Notes: generated by a model not told the origin, from the sequence alone. DNA of 23,753 nucleotides from Geofilum sp964396555 (GCA_964396555.1 CAYNFX010000023.1:1-23753); one strand, 5' to 3'; shown: positions 1-7,538, numbered from the stretch's first letter. Numbers and translations: made by a program.

Positions 1-53
1 AGGAAGGATGTGCTGAAGCTGTTCTTTCCTTAGTAAAGCAGTTCAACGAATAA
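1..53 (+). CDS. 3' end of an unidentified gene, cut by window start
   Basis: Reading from base 3, the frame is open and encodes EGCAEAVLSLVKQFNE before a TAA stop at 51-53. The other two plus-strand frames stop earlier (TAG or TGA), and a strong terminator follows within about 20 bases, which is what the end of a real gene should look like. Sixteen residues of amphipathic helix are too few to name a family, so no function is given. Confidence 0.5.
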   Translation, partial: EGCAEAVLSLVKQFNE

Positions 54-74
54 AATATTTTATTTACTAAAAGT

Positions 75-110
75 AAAAAACAGGGCATCCTTCCGGATGC
101 CCTGTTTTTT
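75..110. terminator. Bidirectional rho-independent terminator
   Basis: A perfect 16-bp inverted repeat (75-90 pairs with 95-110) has the 4-base loop TTCC. The stem has a GC-rich inner half and an A-tract/T-tract outer half, so it ends in six T's read from either strand. It lies between two convergent genes, the partial plus-strand gene ending at 53 and minus-strand hemW ending at 188, and can serve both. It is the only textbook intrinsic terminator I found in the window. Confidence 0.95.
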
Positions 111-187
111 GCTTTATTGATATCTATTTAAATAGGTAAAGTGGCTTACAGCAGTGGTATCACTTTTACAACTACATTCTCTTTTGG

Positions 188-1300
188 CTATATGAAAATA
201 TCCTTTATTATCCCGTCCACGATAAACCACGAGTCTTCAGGACACTTTACAAACCGATCATCCAAAATCAGATGCCCGGCTTTTAGCCACTTCCTACTGT
301 TACTAAATACCTGTTCATAAAAAGACGCGTCAAGGGCTCTGATCCTCTCAGAGTCAAAGCCATTGGCAGTTCTTAATCCCAGCATGATAATCTCATTGAC
401 AAGATCCCTTTTGTCCAATATCTCGCTTTCAACTGTTGAATCCCAGTCAGCACTAAGGTATTGAGAAAGGTCTGGCCTATTCCACCTCCTTATACCATCA
501 TAAAAGGAGTGGCTTCCAGGCCCAAAACCTATATAAGGAGTGTGGTTCCAGTATGAGGAATTATGTCTAGAGTGAAAGGATGGCTTGCAGAAATTAGACA
601 CCTCGTAATGCTCAAAACCCTCATCTGCAAGGAATTTGCATAGTTCCCGATACTGTTCAGTACTTTCTGAATCTCTTATTTCCTTGTATACTCCACGCTT
701 CAAAAGCTTCCAGAAAGGGGTACCCTCCTCAAAGGTCAAATGGTATGCAGAAATGTGTTGAACTGGCATACCCTTCAAAACACTCAAATTCTCCCTAAAT
801 GAACCAATATCACCCCATGATAGTCCGTAGATCAAATCTATGCTTACATTGTCAAAACCAGCCTTGTTTGCCTCGCTTACAGCCTGAAAAGCTTGTGCTG
901 AGTTGTGGCGCCTGCCCATTTCTTTCAAATCCCTAGAATGAAAGCTTTGTATACCTATACTAATACGGTTAAATCCGACCTGTAACATAGCATCAAGGTA
1001 ATCCTCATTAATATCATCCGGGTTTGCCTCCATGGTGATCTCTGCAGAATCTGAAATATCGTAATTTTCTCTAAGCTGTTTAAAAATATCCCTGTAATCC
1101 TTTACACTAATAAGCGAAGGTGTTCCTCCACCAAAATACACAGTTTCAACCTTTTCATTGAAAACAGTGGAATAGTGCTCGATCTCCTTCTTAAGAACAG
1201 AAATAAAGGGTCCAATACGGTCCAACTTGGTTGTCTTGTAGAAATCACAGTAACCGCAACGTGAAAAACAAAAAGGTATGTGTGTGTATATCCCGGCCAT
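188..1300 (-). CDS. hemW: HemW, radical SAM heme chaperone (HemN-like family)
   Basis: A 370-residue protein of usual family length. The N-terminus has IYTHIPFC followed by the radical SAM cluster motif CxxxCxxC (Cys11, Cys15, Cys18), then DF. True coproporphyrinogen dehydrogenase HemN has a fourth cysteine two residues after the last one; here it is Asp19-Phe20, which marks the HemW subgroup. The SAM-binding glycine motif is seen as YFGGGTPS. HemW proteins bind heme and are thought to deliver it to haemoproteins, and are often misannotated as oxygen-independent coproporphyrinogen oxidase. The enzyme should be cytoplasmic. The gene is transcribed alone, away from vanZ-like, and ends at the bidirectional terminator. 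The start MAGIYTHIPFC was chosen because the family begins just before this motif. Confidence 0.93.
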   Translation of the reverse strand: MAGIYTHIPFCFSRCGYCDFYKTTKLDRIGPFISVLKKEIEHYSTVFNEKVETVYFGGGTPSLISVKDYRDIFKQLRENYDISDSAEITMEANPDDINEDYLDAMLQVGFNRISIGIQSFHSRDLKEMGRRHNSAQAFQAVSEANKAGFDNVSIDLIYGLSWGDIGSFRENLSVLKGMPVQHISAYHLTFEEGTPFWKLLKRGVYKEIRDSESTEQYRELCKFLADEGFEHYEVSNFCKPSFHSRHNSSYWNHTPYIGFGPGSHSFYDGIRRWNRPDLSQYLSADWDSTVESEILDKRDLVNEIIMLGLRTANGFDSERIRALDASFYEQVFSNSRKWLKAGHLILDDRFVKCPEDSWFIVDGIIKDIFI

Positions 1301-1407
1301 TGATCAAAAATCTTCAGTGTTACAAACAATCATCTAATAATTCTGTTGTATCCAGGAAACTTAATTAACACTAAAAGCCTACTTTTAAGGCTCAAAATGT
1401 CATTGAT

Positions 1408-1797
1408 ATGCAGGGTATTTTCAAATTCAAATATACTCTTCTCGCAGCAATAGCTGTTATAACCATTAGTTTAATGAGTAGTTCAGAGTTGCAGGAAAGA
1501 AAATTCTGGTACTTCGAAGGCATGGACAAAGTAGTTCATGTATGCATGTACATTGCCGTTAGCTCATTGTTTTTTATCGAAAGGTACTGGTCCAGGGAAA
1601 CGACTTCTGTAAGTATACTGAAACCATACAATATAATCCCCTTGCTTTTGATTGGAGCTATGGGAGGAGTGATAGAACTTCTTCAACCTATTGTGGCAGA
1701 CAGAACTTGTGAGATTAAGGATTTTATGTGCAACATAGCAGGTCTTACACTGGGTTTCTACCTGTATTTGCTGTTTATAAAAATACTAAAGAGATAA
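1408..1797 (+). CDS. VanZ-family small membrane protein
   Basis: A 129-residue, mostly hydrophobic protein with about four membrane segments (roughly 8-24, 42-58, 74-92, 107-126). It carries VanZ-family signatures: DKVVHVCMYIAVS between segments one and two, then a GGVIELLQ stretch followed by a charged loop with Arg, Glu and DF, and N-x-x-G in the last helix. VanZ itself gives low-level teicoplanin resistance, but most members, including this small single-domain type common in Bacteroidota, have no proven role, and resistance should not be inferred. The 3' end overlaps the convergent rrf2-family gene by 12 bases. It starts about 107 bases from divergent hemW. Confidence 0.85.
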   Translation: MQGIFKFKYTLLAAIAVITISLMSSSELQERKFWYFEGMDKVVHVCMYIAVSSLFFIERYWSRETTSVSILKPYNIIPLLLIGAMGGVIELLQPIVADRTCEIKDFMCNIAGLTLGFYLYLLFIKILKR

Positions 1798-2232
1798 AAA
1801 GTCCGGAGTTCGGTTCTTATAACTGTCTATTATCTTTCCAAAAGTCTCATTCTTGAAAAATGACTCAAACTCCGCTCTTAAATCTGAATAGTGATCATGA
1901 ACCGGACATTTCTTCTGGTCCAAATCATGACTTATACAAGGGCGTGTACCAATCATACAATGTTCAAACATGTTAGGCCCATCAACTATTTCAATGACAT
2001 CATAAAGGGTAAACATATATGGATCCTTCTTGAAAATAAACCCTCCCTGTGGACCCTTAACGCTTTCAAGTATTCCTTTATGTACAAAGACCTGTAAAAT
2101 TTTGCTGAGAAACTGCATAGGCACATCCAGATCACTTGCAATGGTCCTTACATTTACATAGGAACCTGGCTTAGCGTTAATACCTATATATATTATAGCT
2201 CGTAAAGCGTATTTACATGTATTTGAAAGCAT
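1786..2232 (-). CDS. Rrf2-family transcriptional regulator with three conserved cysteines
   Basis: A 148-residue protein beginning MLSNTCKYALRAIIYI, the usual Rrf2 N-terminus. A winged helix-turn-helix covers about residues 10-65, with the wing seen as ESVKGPQGGF. Residues Cys92, Cys99 and Cys109 match the place where IscR, NsrR and RsrR bind an Fe-S cluster, so this is probably an Fe-S sensing regulator of iron-sulfur, nitric oxide or redox stress genes. No isc, suf or nitrosative-stress gene is in the window, so the regulon is unknown. It lies 21 bases downstream of rpiB on the same strand and is probably co-transcribed. Its stop overlaps the convergent VanZ-family gene. Confidence 0.9.
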   Translation of the reverse strand: MLSNTCKYALRAIIYIGINAKPGSYVNVRTIASDLDVPMQFLSKILQVFVHKGILESVKGPQGGFIFKKDPYMFTLYDVIEIVDGPNMFEHCMIGTRPCISHDLDQKKCPVHDHYSDLRAEFESFFKNETFGKIIDSYKNRTPDFLSL

Positions 2233-2253
2233 ATCTACATTATTAGTCCTATA

Positions 2254-2694
2254 CTATCTGCATCTAATTTTTTCTATGCGACGACTATGACGGCCCCCGT
2301 CAAAAGGCGTAGATAGAAAATTATCAACAATATCCTTTGCAGTTTCGGAATCTACAAATCTTCCGGGCAAAGTGCAAATATTAGCATCATTATGGGCTCT
2401 GGCCAACATCGCTATTTCTGGTATCCAACATAGTGCAGCTCTAATTCCCTGATGCTTATTAACAGTCATGTTAATACCATTACCGCTACCACAAATAGCA
2501 ATACCAAAATCTACATCACCATTTTCTACTGAACTAGCAAGAGGGTGACCATAATCGGCATAGTCAACACTTTCAGGAGAATGTGTTCCAAAATCTACTA
2601 CCTCTAGTCCTTTTCCGGAAAGATACTCTTTAATAATCTCTTTCGTTTCAAATCCGGCGTGATCGGATCCGATACCAATCTTCTTAAAATCCAT
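2254..2694 (-). CDS. rpiB: Ribose-5-phosphate isomerase B (RpiB/LacAB family)
   Basis: A 146-residue protein, normal length for RpiB, which interconverts ribose 5-phosphate and ribulose 5-phosphate in the pentose phosphate pathway. It shows GSDHAGFE near the N-terminus (phosphate-binding region), VDYADYG around 43-49, the catalytic loop ICGSGNGI with Cys68 as the expected base, NKHQGIRAAL, and ARAHNDANICTLPGR. All core family motifs are present, so it should be active. It is the first gene of a likely rpiB-rrf2 transcript and has a good Bacteroidota promoter box about 30 bases upstream. It flanks the AT-rich non-coding gap on its left. Confidence 0.96.
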   Translation of the reverse strand: MDFKKIGIGSDHAGFETKEIIKEYLSGKGLEVVDFGTHSPESVDYADYGHPLASSVENGDVDFGIAICGSGNGINMTVNKHQGIRAALCWIPEIAMLARAHNDANICTLPGRFVDSETAKDIVDNFLSTPFDGGRHSRRIEKIRCR

Positions 2695-2725
2695 TATTTC
2701 TGTCTTTTATACTATTATAAGGTCG

Positions 2726-2754
2726 CAAAAGTATAAAAAGTTATTCAAATCAAA
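2726..2754 (-). promoter_or_regulatory. Predicted Bacteroidota-type promoter for rpiB
   Basis: On the minus strand TACTTTTG (2733 down to 2726) matches the TAnnTTTG -7 consensus of the Bacteroidota housekeeping sigma factor. A TTTG (-33 element) lies at 2754-2751, 17 bases upstream. Transcription would begin near 2720, giving a leader of about 25 bases before the rpiB ATG at 2694. Confidence 0.6.
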
Positions 2755-2773
2755 TATACTCAAATAATCATAG

Positions 2774-2801
2774 TCAACAGCGATATTAATATCACTGTTG
2801 A
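2774..2801. repeat. 28-base near-perfect palindrome
   Basis: The arms TCAACAG and CTGTTGA surround a perfect GATATTAATATC core (2782-2793). Only one base pair (2781 against 2794) breaks the symmetry. The right arm overlaps the DnaA-box-like TGTTGATAA at 2796-2804. It could be a dimeric regulator operator or part of an origin; there is no T-tract, so it is not an intrinsic terminator. Confidence 0.75.
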
Positions 2802-2952
2802 TAAGTTGTCGGCATCTATAAATAATTAGTAATAAATATCTCTTGACTTATTAAATCCATTTTCCTATACACAGGACCCAAAATGAAAACAAACAAATTT
2901 ACTTAGTTGTTATCTATAGTTACCAACATCTGTCGACAGGGTTATTAATAAT

Positions 2953-2978
2953 TTTGTGATCTTTAATTACTAACTTTG
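2953..2978 (+). promoter_or_regulatory. Possible promoter facing nadA
   Basis: TAACTTTG at 2971-2978 is a perfect TAnnTTTG -7 box. The best upstream TTTG is at 2953-2956, only 14 bases away, shorter than the usual 17-23. If used, it would give a leader of about 180 bases before nadA that contains the TTATCAACA site and the inverted repeat 2988-2997/3041-3050. Confidence 0.4.
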
Positions 2979-2987
2979 TAAGTTATC

Positions 2988-3050
2988 AACAAGTGTTTAA
3001 TTCTTCTTTAATTAATTACATAACAACTATTTAAAGTAATAACACTTGTT
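2988..3050. repeat. Spaced 10-base inverted repeat upstream of nadA
   Basis: AACAAGTGTT at 2988-2997 and its exact reverse complement AACACTTGTT at 3041-3050 are separated by 43 AT-rich bases. The left copy overlaps the DnaA-box-like TTATCAACA at 2983-2991. A related AGTGTT/AACACT hairpin (3099-3104 with 3111-3116, loop CTTTTT) lies 50 bases on. The shared AGTGTT motif may be a binding site or part of an origin. Confidence 0.55.
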
Positions 3051-3163
3051 CATATCTAATAGTTTTAATCACTTTTATTAAAAAAGCAATACAATTGAAG
3101 TGTTCTTTTTAACACTATTAACATGATATCATCAATATCATTTAAGTTTTAAATTTATAAACT

Positions 3164-4159
3164 ATGAATATTAATAGGGAGTGGATAACTGCCGGATATT
3201 CTACTACGGTGGTTTCTGAGAAGGTTGATTTGTTAAGTGAGATTGCTCGCTTAAAGAAGGAAAAGAATGCTATTATTATGGCTCACTACTACCAGATTGA
3301 TGATATTCAGAATATTGCAGATTTCGTTGGTGATAGTCTTGCCCTAGCTCAACAGGCGGCAAAGACCAGTGCTGATATTATCCTACTTGCAGGCGTTTAT
3401 TTTATGGGAGAGACAGCAAAGATCCTTTGTCCGGATAAAAAGGTTTTGGTCCCTGATTTAAATGCAGGTTGTTCACTTGCTGATAGTTGCCCTGCTGATG
3501 ATTTTTTTGAGTTTAAGAAAAGGTATCCTAATCATATTGTGGTTACCTATGTTAATACTACTGCTGAGGTTAAGGCATTATCCGATATAGTAGTAACTAG
3601 TACTAATGCCGTTGGTATAATAAATTCAATACCTAAGGATCAATCTATACTTTTCGGTCCAGATCGTAATCTTGGGAACTATTTGCAAAGTATCACCGGG
3701 CGTGAAATGATTATATGGGATGGTGCTTGCCATGTTCATGAGCAATTTTCTATTGAGAGGATTGTGGCTCTTAAAAAGGAGAATCCTGATGCAAAGATTA
3801 TTGCTCATCCAGAATGTAAAAAGCCACTGTTGGTTCTTGCTGATTATATTGGTAGTACCTCTGCGCTACTTAAGTATACTACTGAAAGTGATGATAGGAA
3901 GTTTATTGTGGCCACTGAGTCTGGTATTTTGCATCAAATGCAAAAGGCTTCCCCTGATAAGGTTTTTATTCCGGCACCACCTTCAGATTCTACATGTGGA
4001 TGCAATGATTGTGAATTTATGAAGCTAAATACTTTAAAAAAAGTATATTTGGCATTGAAACATGAATTTCCTGAAGTTTCAGTTGAGGAAGGCTTAAGGA
4101 TTAAAGCACTTAAACCCATTGAGAGAATGCTTGAGATTTCATCTTTGTTAAAACTATAG
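3164..4159 (+). CDS. nadA: Quinolinate synthase NadA
   Basis: A 331-residue Fe-S enzyme that condenses iminoaspartate with dihydroxyacetone phosphate to make quinolinate in de novo NAD synthesis. Visible motifs are MAHYYQ (39-44), GDSLALA (56-62), GVYFMGETAKIL, the first cluster cysteine in AGCSLAD (Cys103), TYVNTTAEVKA, a second cysteine in WDGACHVHE, HPEC, and the C-terminal CGCNDCEFM block that supplies the third cluster ligand. All parts are present, so it should be active. Partners nadB and nadC are not in the window. It is the first gene of a long co-directional block to the right of the AT-rich gap; the next gene begins 26 bases after its stop. Confidence 0.97.
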   Translation: MNINREWITAGYSTTVVSEKVDLLSEIARLKKEKNAIIMAHYYQIDDIQNIADFVGDSLALAQQAAKTSADIILLAGVYFMGETAKILCPDKKVLVPDLNAGCSLADSCPADDFFEFKKRYPNHIVVTYVNTTAEVKALSDIVVTSTNAVGIINSIPKDQSILFGPDRNLGNYLQSITGREMIIWDGACHVHEQFSIERIVALKKENPDAKIIAHPECKKPLLVLADYIGSTSALLKYTTESDDRKFIVATESGILHQMQKASPDKVFIPAPPSDSTCGCNDCEFMKLNTLKKVYLALKHEFPEVSVEEGLRIKALKPIERMLEISSLLKL

Positions 4160-4185
4160 TAGTTACCTGTTACATTTTCATTTTA

Positions 4186-4566
4186 ATGAATGGGCTGCAG
4201 TTATTATTGGTTGAGGATAATTTTTTAAACCAGAAGCTAATCTTCCTTAATCTTAACAGATACGGTGTTGTTATTGACGTTGCTAATAATGGTGCTGATG
4301 CTGTTGAGAAGGTAAGGGAGAAGAAGTATGATCTTATTTTAATGGATTTAATGATGCCTGTTATGGATGGTTTTGCTGCAACGAAAGCTATTCGGGAGAT
4401 TGAAAGTAATAAGGGTTTATATACTCCTATTATAGGACTTACTGCTAATAATTTTGATGCAGACAGAGAAAAGTGCCTTAGTGTTGGAATGGATGAATAT
4501 ATGACCAAACCATTTGATATTGAAGTATTTAATAAAACTATTAAGGTTTTGGGTATAGTCAGTTGA
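4186..4566 (+). CDS. Orphan single-domain response regulator (CheY-like receiver)
   Basis: A 126-residue protein made only of a receiver domain. The acidic pocket is Glu10-Asp11 (LLLVEDN), the phosphate acceptor is Asp54 in LILMDLMMPVMDG, the switch residue is Thr86 (GLTAN), and the conserved lysine is Lys108 in MTKPF, so it is phosphorylation-competent. There is no output domain and no histidine kinase nearby. Receivers with NxLNQK and LTAN sequences resemble those of hybrid kinases and phosphorelays. It sits between nadA (26-base gap) and ruvB (20-base gap), probably in the same transcript. Its partner and output are unknown. Confidence 0.9.
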   Translation: MNGLQLLLVEDNFLNQKLIFLNLNRYGVVIDVANNGADAVEKVREKKYDLILMDLMMPVMDGFAATKAIREIESNKGLYTPIIGLTANNFDADREKCLSVGMDEYMTKPFDIEVFNKTIKVLGIVS

Positions 4567-4586
4567 TGTAGGTTAATTTCAGGTCT

Positions 4587-5600
4587 ATGGATATTCACAA
4601 TCCTGAAAAGGATAGATTTCGGGATATTGATTTTGAGCAACAGTTAAGACCTCTTAGTTTTGATGATTTCAAGGGTCAGGAGAAGGTTGTTGAGAATCTA
4701 AGGGTTTTTGTTAAGGCTGCCTCAATGCGTAATGAAGCTTTAGATCATGTATTATTACATGGTCCTCCAGGGCTTGGTAAAACTACTCTCTCAAGTATTA
4801 TTGCTAATGAGTTGAACGTTGGATTTAAGTTGACAAGTGGTCCGGTGTTGGATAAGCCTGGTGATCTTGCTGGTATTCTTACTTCATTGGAAAGCAATGA
4901 TGTTTTGTTTATTGATGAGATCCATAGGTTAAGTCCTGTTGTTGAAGAGTATCTGTATTCAGCAATGGAGGATTACAGGATTGATATAGTAATTGATAAA
5001 GGTCCTGGTGCAAGATCCATTCAAATTGATTTAAATTCTTTTACTCTTATAGGTGCTACTACAAGAAGTGGTTTATTAACTAGTCCACTTAGGGCCAGGT
5101 TTGGTATTAATTGTCATTTGGAGTATTATGATGTAGAGATATTGAGTGATATTGTTAGGAGATCAGCTAAAATATTGAATGTTAGTATCGATAATAATGC
5201 TTCATATGAAATTGCGCGACGGAGCAGAGGAACACCACGTATAGCCAACTCACTTTTACGCAGAGTAAGGGATTTTGCTATGGTTCGAGGCAATGGTAGA
5301 ATTGATCTGGATATAACCCGATTTGGTCTTAAAGCTCTCAATATTGATGAGTATGGGCTGGATCAAATGGACCGTAAGGTATTGCTTACACTTATTGAGA
5401 AATTTGATGGTGGTCCGGTTGGATTAAATACTTTAGCTACTGCAGTAGGTGAGGATACTGGAACTATAGAAGAAGTTTATGAGCCTTTTTTGATTATGGA
5501 GGGTTTTTTAAAGAGGACTCCTCGAGGTCGTGTTGCTACTAAAACGGCTTATGAACATTTTGGTATTACTCCTGGTAGCTGGCAGAGTTCTATATTTTAA
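4587..5600 (+). CDS. ruvB: Holliday junction branch migration ATPase RuvB
   Basis: A 337-residue AAA+ motor that, with RuvA, drives branch migration of Holliday junctions for resolution by RuvC. It shows the Walker A motif GPPGLGKT (59-66), Walker B with DEIH at 110-113, sensor I in GATTRSG (TTR 158-160), the arginine finger Arg171 in LRARFG, and a C-terminal winged helix ending near RTPRGRVAT. Length is typical. Neither ruvA nor ruvC is in the window, which is common in Bacteroidota, where the ruv genes are scattered. The flippase gene starts four bases after its stop. Confidence 0.98.
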   Translation: MDIHNPEKDRFRDIDFEQQLRPLSFDDFKGQEKVVENLRVFVKAASMRNEALDHVLLHGPPGLGKTTLSSIIANELNVGFKLTSGPVLDKPGDLAGILTSLESNDVLFIDEIHRLSPVVEEYLYSAMEDYRIDIVIDKGPGARSIQIDLNSFTLIGATTRSGLLTSPLRARFGINCHLEYYDVEILSDIVRRSAKILNVSIDNNASYEIARRSRGTPRIANSLLRRVRDFAMVRGNGRIDLDITRFGLKALNIDEYGLDQMDRKVLLTLIEKFDGGPVGLNTLATAVGEDTGTIEEVYEPFLIMEGFLKRTPRGRVATKTAYEHFGITPGSWQSSIF

Positions 5601-5604
5601 TATT

Positions 5605-7074
5605 ATGGTTTTAAGTTTGAAGCGACTGGCAGGTGATACTGTTATTTATGGTGTTACTACCATGATTGGTCGACTCTTAAATTGGTTCTTAATGCCTTTT
5701 TATATAAGGGTTATCAGTCAAGATGAGTATGGTGCTGTTAATCATATTTACGGTATTATTACTATACTTTTGGTGATTTTTACTTTTGGACTTGAAACTG
5801 GTTTTTTCAGATTTGCACGTAGTGAAAATAAGAATGTAGTTTATGGAACTACTATAGCAATGCTTCTTTTTACAAGTATGCTTTTGGTTGTTTTATCTTT
5901 TGGTTTTAGTGAAGGAATTAGTAATTATTTCTATAATGGAAAGTATAGGGACGCAGTTGTTTTAATGGGTCTTATTGTGGCTATTGATTCACTTGTGTCT
6001 ATACCTTTTGCCAAGTTAAGACTTGATAATAGACCTATTTTCTTTGGAGTAATTAAGATCGCCAGTATTTTTTGTAATATTTTGTTTAATATATTATTTC
6101 TTGTTTTTATACCTTTTTTGATTGCTAAGTTTAACTTTAGTAACAAGTTTACAATTATTTATGAATCTCTAGATGGAGTGTTTTTTATTTTACTTAGTAA
6201 CTTATTAAGTTCCATTCTTACTTTGGTGTTTTTTTTACCCGATATACTTAGGACAAAAGGTTCATTTAGTGCAAAGATTTTAAAAAGTATGATGATATAC
6301 TCATGGCCTGTTTTGGTTGTAGGTATTACAGGTATGATTACACAAAATGCCGAGAAAATATTGATGCCGAAACTTATATCTGAAAATGGTTTTACCGAAT
6401 TAGCTATTTATGGTGCAAATTTTAAGATTGGTATTTTAATGAGTTTGTTTACTCAATCTTTCCGTTTTGCTTTTGAGCCTTTCTTTTTTAATAATAGGGA
6501 TAAAGGAATAGAGTCCTATGCTAAAGTTATGGAGTATTTTATAGGTTTCGGATTGTTGATTTTACTTGGAATATGTTTTTCAATGGATTTAGTTAATTCG
6601 TTTATATTGACTTCAGCATACTATAGAGGTAATTTGATAATTCCATATGTTTTACTTGGATTGTTGTTTTATGGCATTTATTTTAATTTATCTCTTTGGT
6701 ATAAGTTAAGTGATAAAACGTATTTCGGAGCTTTTTTTGGTTTTATTGGAATGATTATAACAGTGGGGCTTGATTTTATTTTGATTGGAAAAATAGGCAT
6801 GTTAGGAGGGGCTATTGCATTGCTTTGTGGTTATAGTGTTATGATGGTAGTATCATATTTAGTGGGTCAACGGCATTATAGGGTTCCTTATAATGTTAAG
6901 AGAATAGCACTTTATTTTTTTGTAGCCGGAAGTATTTATGTCGTTTATCAATTTGTTTCATTTGAATCTCTTTTTTTTAATTATGCGTTTAAAGTATTAT
7001 TAATTGCTTCATATGTTTTGTTTTTTCTTTTAAGTAATGGGTTTAAATTAAAGAGAACTAATGTTAAAGGTTAA
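5605..7074 (+). CDS. Polysaccharide/oligosaccharide flippase (MOP superfamily, Wzx-like)
   Basis: A 489-residue integral membrane protein with about 12-14 hydrophobic segments. The N-terminus KRLAGDTVIYGVTTMIGRLLNWFLMPFYIRVISQDEYG is typical of the polysaccharide biosynthesis exporter family, which moves lipid-linked sugars across the inner membrane. The start was set at ATG 5605, four bases after ruvB; a longer frame reaches back to 5530 inside ruvB, but those extra residues do not resemble the family. The last 14 bases overlap dut. In Bacteroidota this copy is commonly found beside dut and the TPR gene rather than in a capsule locus, so its cargo may be a general envelope precursor; that is inference. 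Confidence 0.88.
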   Translation: MVLSLKRLAGDTVIYGVTTMIGRLLNWFLMPFYIRVISQDEYGAVNHIYGIITILLVIFTFGLETGFFRFARSENKNVVYGTTIAMLLFTSMLLVVLSFGFSEGISNYFYNGKYRDAVVLMGLIVAIDSLVSIPFAKLRLDNRPIFFGVIKIASIFCNILFNILFLVFIPFLIAKFNFSNKFTIIYESLDGVFFILLSNLLSSILTLVFFLPDILRTKGSFSAKILKSMMIYSWPVLVVGITGMITQNAEKILMPKLISENGFTELAIYGANFKIGILMSLFTQSFRFAFEPFFFNNRDKGIESYAKVMEYFIGFGLLILLGICFSMDLVNSFILTSAYYRGNLIIPYVLLGLLFYGIYFNLSLWYKLSDKTYFGAFFGFIGMIITVGLDFILIGKIGMLGGAIALLCGYSVMMVVSYLVGQRHYRVPYNVKRIALYFFVAGSIYVVYQFVSFESLFFNYAFKVLLIASYVLFFLLSNGFKLKRTNVKG

Positions 7075-7498
7075 GGTAATAAATAGAAGTGGTAATTTAC
7101 TACCGTCTTTCTCTACTGTACATAGTGCTGGTGTTGATTTGCGTGCAAATCTGGATAGTTCAATTGTAATAAAGCCGATGGACAGGGTTTTGATTCCTAC
7201 TGGTTTGTTTATTGAAATTCCAGAAGGTTTTGAAGCACAAATTAGGCCTAGAAGTGGACTTGCAATTAATTATGGGATAACTGTACTTAATTCCCCCGGT
7301 ACTATTGATGCTGATTATCGTGGAGAAGTAAAAGTTATTTTAATTAACTTGTCAGATAAGGACTTTACAATTAATCACGGAGACAGAATTTGTCAGATGG
7401 TTTTCAATAAGTATGAGCGGTTTGATTGGGAATTATCAGATGAATTGGGCTTTACTGAAAGAGGTATTGGTGGTTTTGGTCATACTGGAAAGGAATAG
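7061..7498 (+). CDS. dut: Deoxyuridine 5'-triphosphate nucleotidohydrolase (dUTPase)
   Basis: A 145-residue trimeric-type dUTPase that hydrolyses dUTP to dUMP and pyrophosphate, keeping uracil out of DNA and feeding thymidylate synthesis. All five motifs are visible: SAGVDLRA (motif 1), RPRSGLA (motif 2), GTIDADYRGEVKV (motif 3, with the catalytic Asp and Tyr), GDRICQMV (motif 4) and RGIGGFGHTG (motif 5, with His in place of the more usual Ser). The start ATG lies 14 bases inside the flippase gene, which suggests translational coupling. The downstream TPR lipoprotein starts 40 bases later. Confidence 0.97.
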   Translation: MLKVKVINRSGNLLPSFSTVHSAGVDLRANLDSSIVIKPMDRVLIPTGLFIEIPEGFEAQIRPRSGLAINYGITVLNSPGTIDADYRGEVKVILINLSDKDFTINHGDRICQMVFNKYERFDWELSDELGFTERGIGGFGHTGKE

Positions 7499-7538
7499 TT
7501 TTTGATTGTTTTTTTTTGGTATTTATAAAACTGGTTGC

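Larger units (their letters stand above)
2695..3163. other. AT-rich non-coding gap with DnaA-box-like sites; candidate replication origin
   Basis: No gene was found in these 469 bases. The stretch is very AT-rich and separates minus-strand genes on the left (rpiB, rrf2) from a 14.6-kb block of plus-strand genes on the right. DnaA-box-like nonamers are TGTTGATAA at 2796-2804 (reverse of TTATCAACA), CTATACACA at 2865-2873 and TTATCAACA at 2983-2991, each one base from TTATCCACA or TTATNCACA. It also holds a 28-base near-palindrome (2774-2801), the perfect palindrome CTGTCGACAG (2930-2939), a 10-base inverted repeat and a small hairpin at 3099-3116. Three parS or parS-like sites lie 7-12 kb to the right. 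This fits oriC, but a plain divergent regulatory region is possible. Confidence 0.4.

Noticed and set aside
188..1300. Oxygen-independent coproporphyrinogen III oxidase (hemN)
   Set aside because: The fourth cysteine of CxxxCxxCxC is missing (Phe20), and the short N-terminus and length fit HemW.
1408..1797. Glycopeptide resistance gene vanZ
   Set aside because: The family match is real, but there are no vanHAX genes and small VanZ-like proteins are common in Bacteroidota with no link to resistance.
5530..5604. Longer flippase starting inside ruvB
   Set aside because: The ATG at 5605 gives the family-like N-terminus; the extra 25 residues come from the ruvB coding region read out of frame.
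7506..7538. Longer TPR lipoprotein from a TTG start
   Set aside because: It would add 11 residues before the signal peptide, and the ATG at 7539 gives a proper lipoprotein N-terminus.
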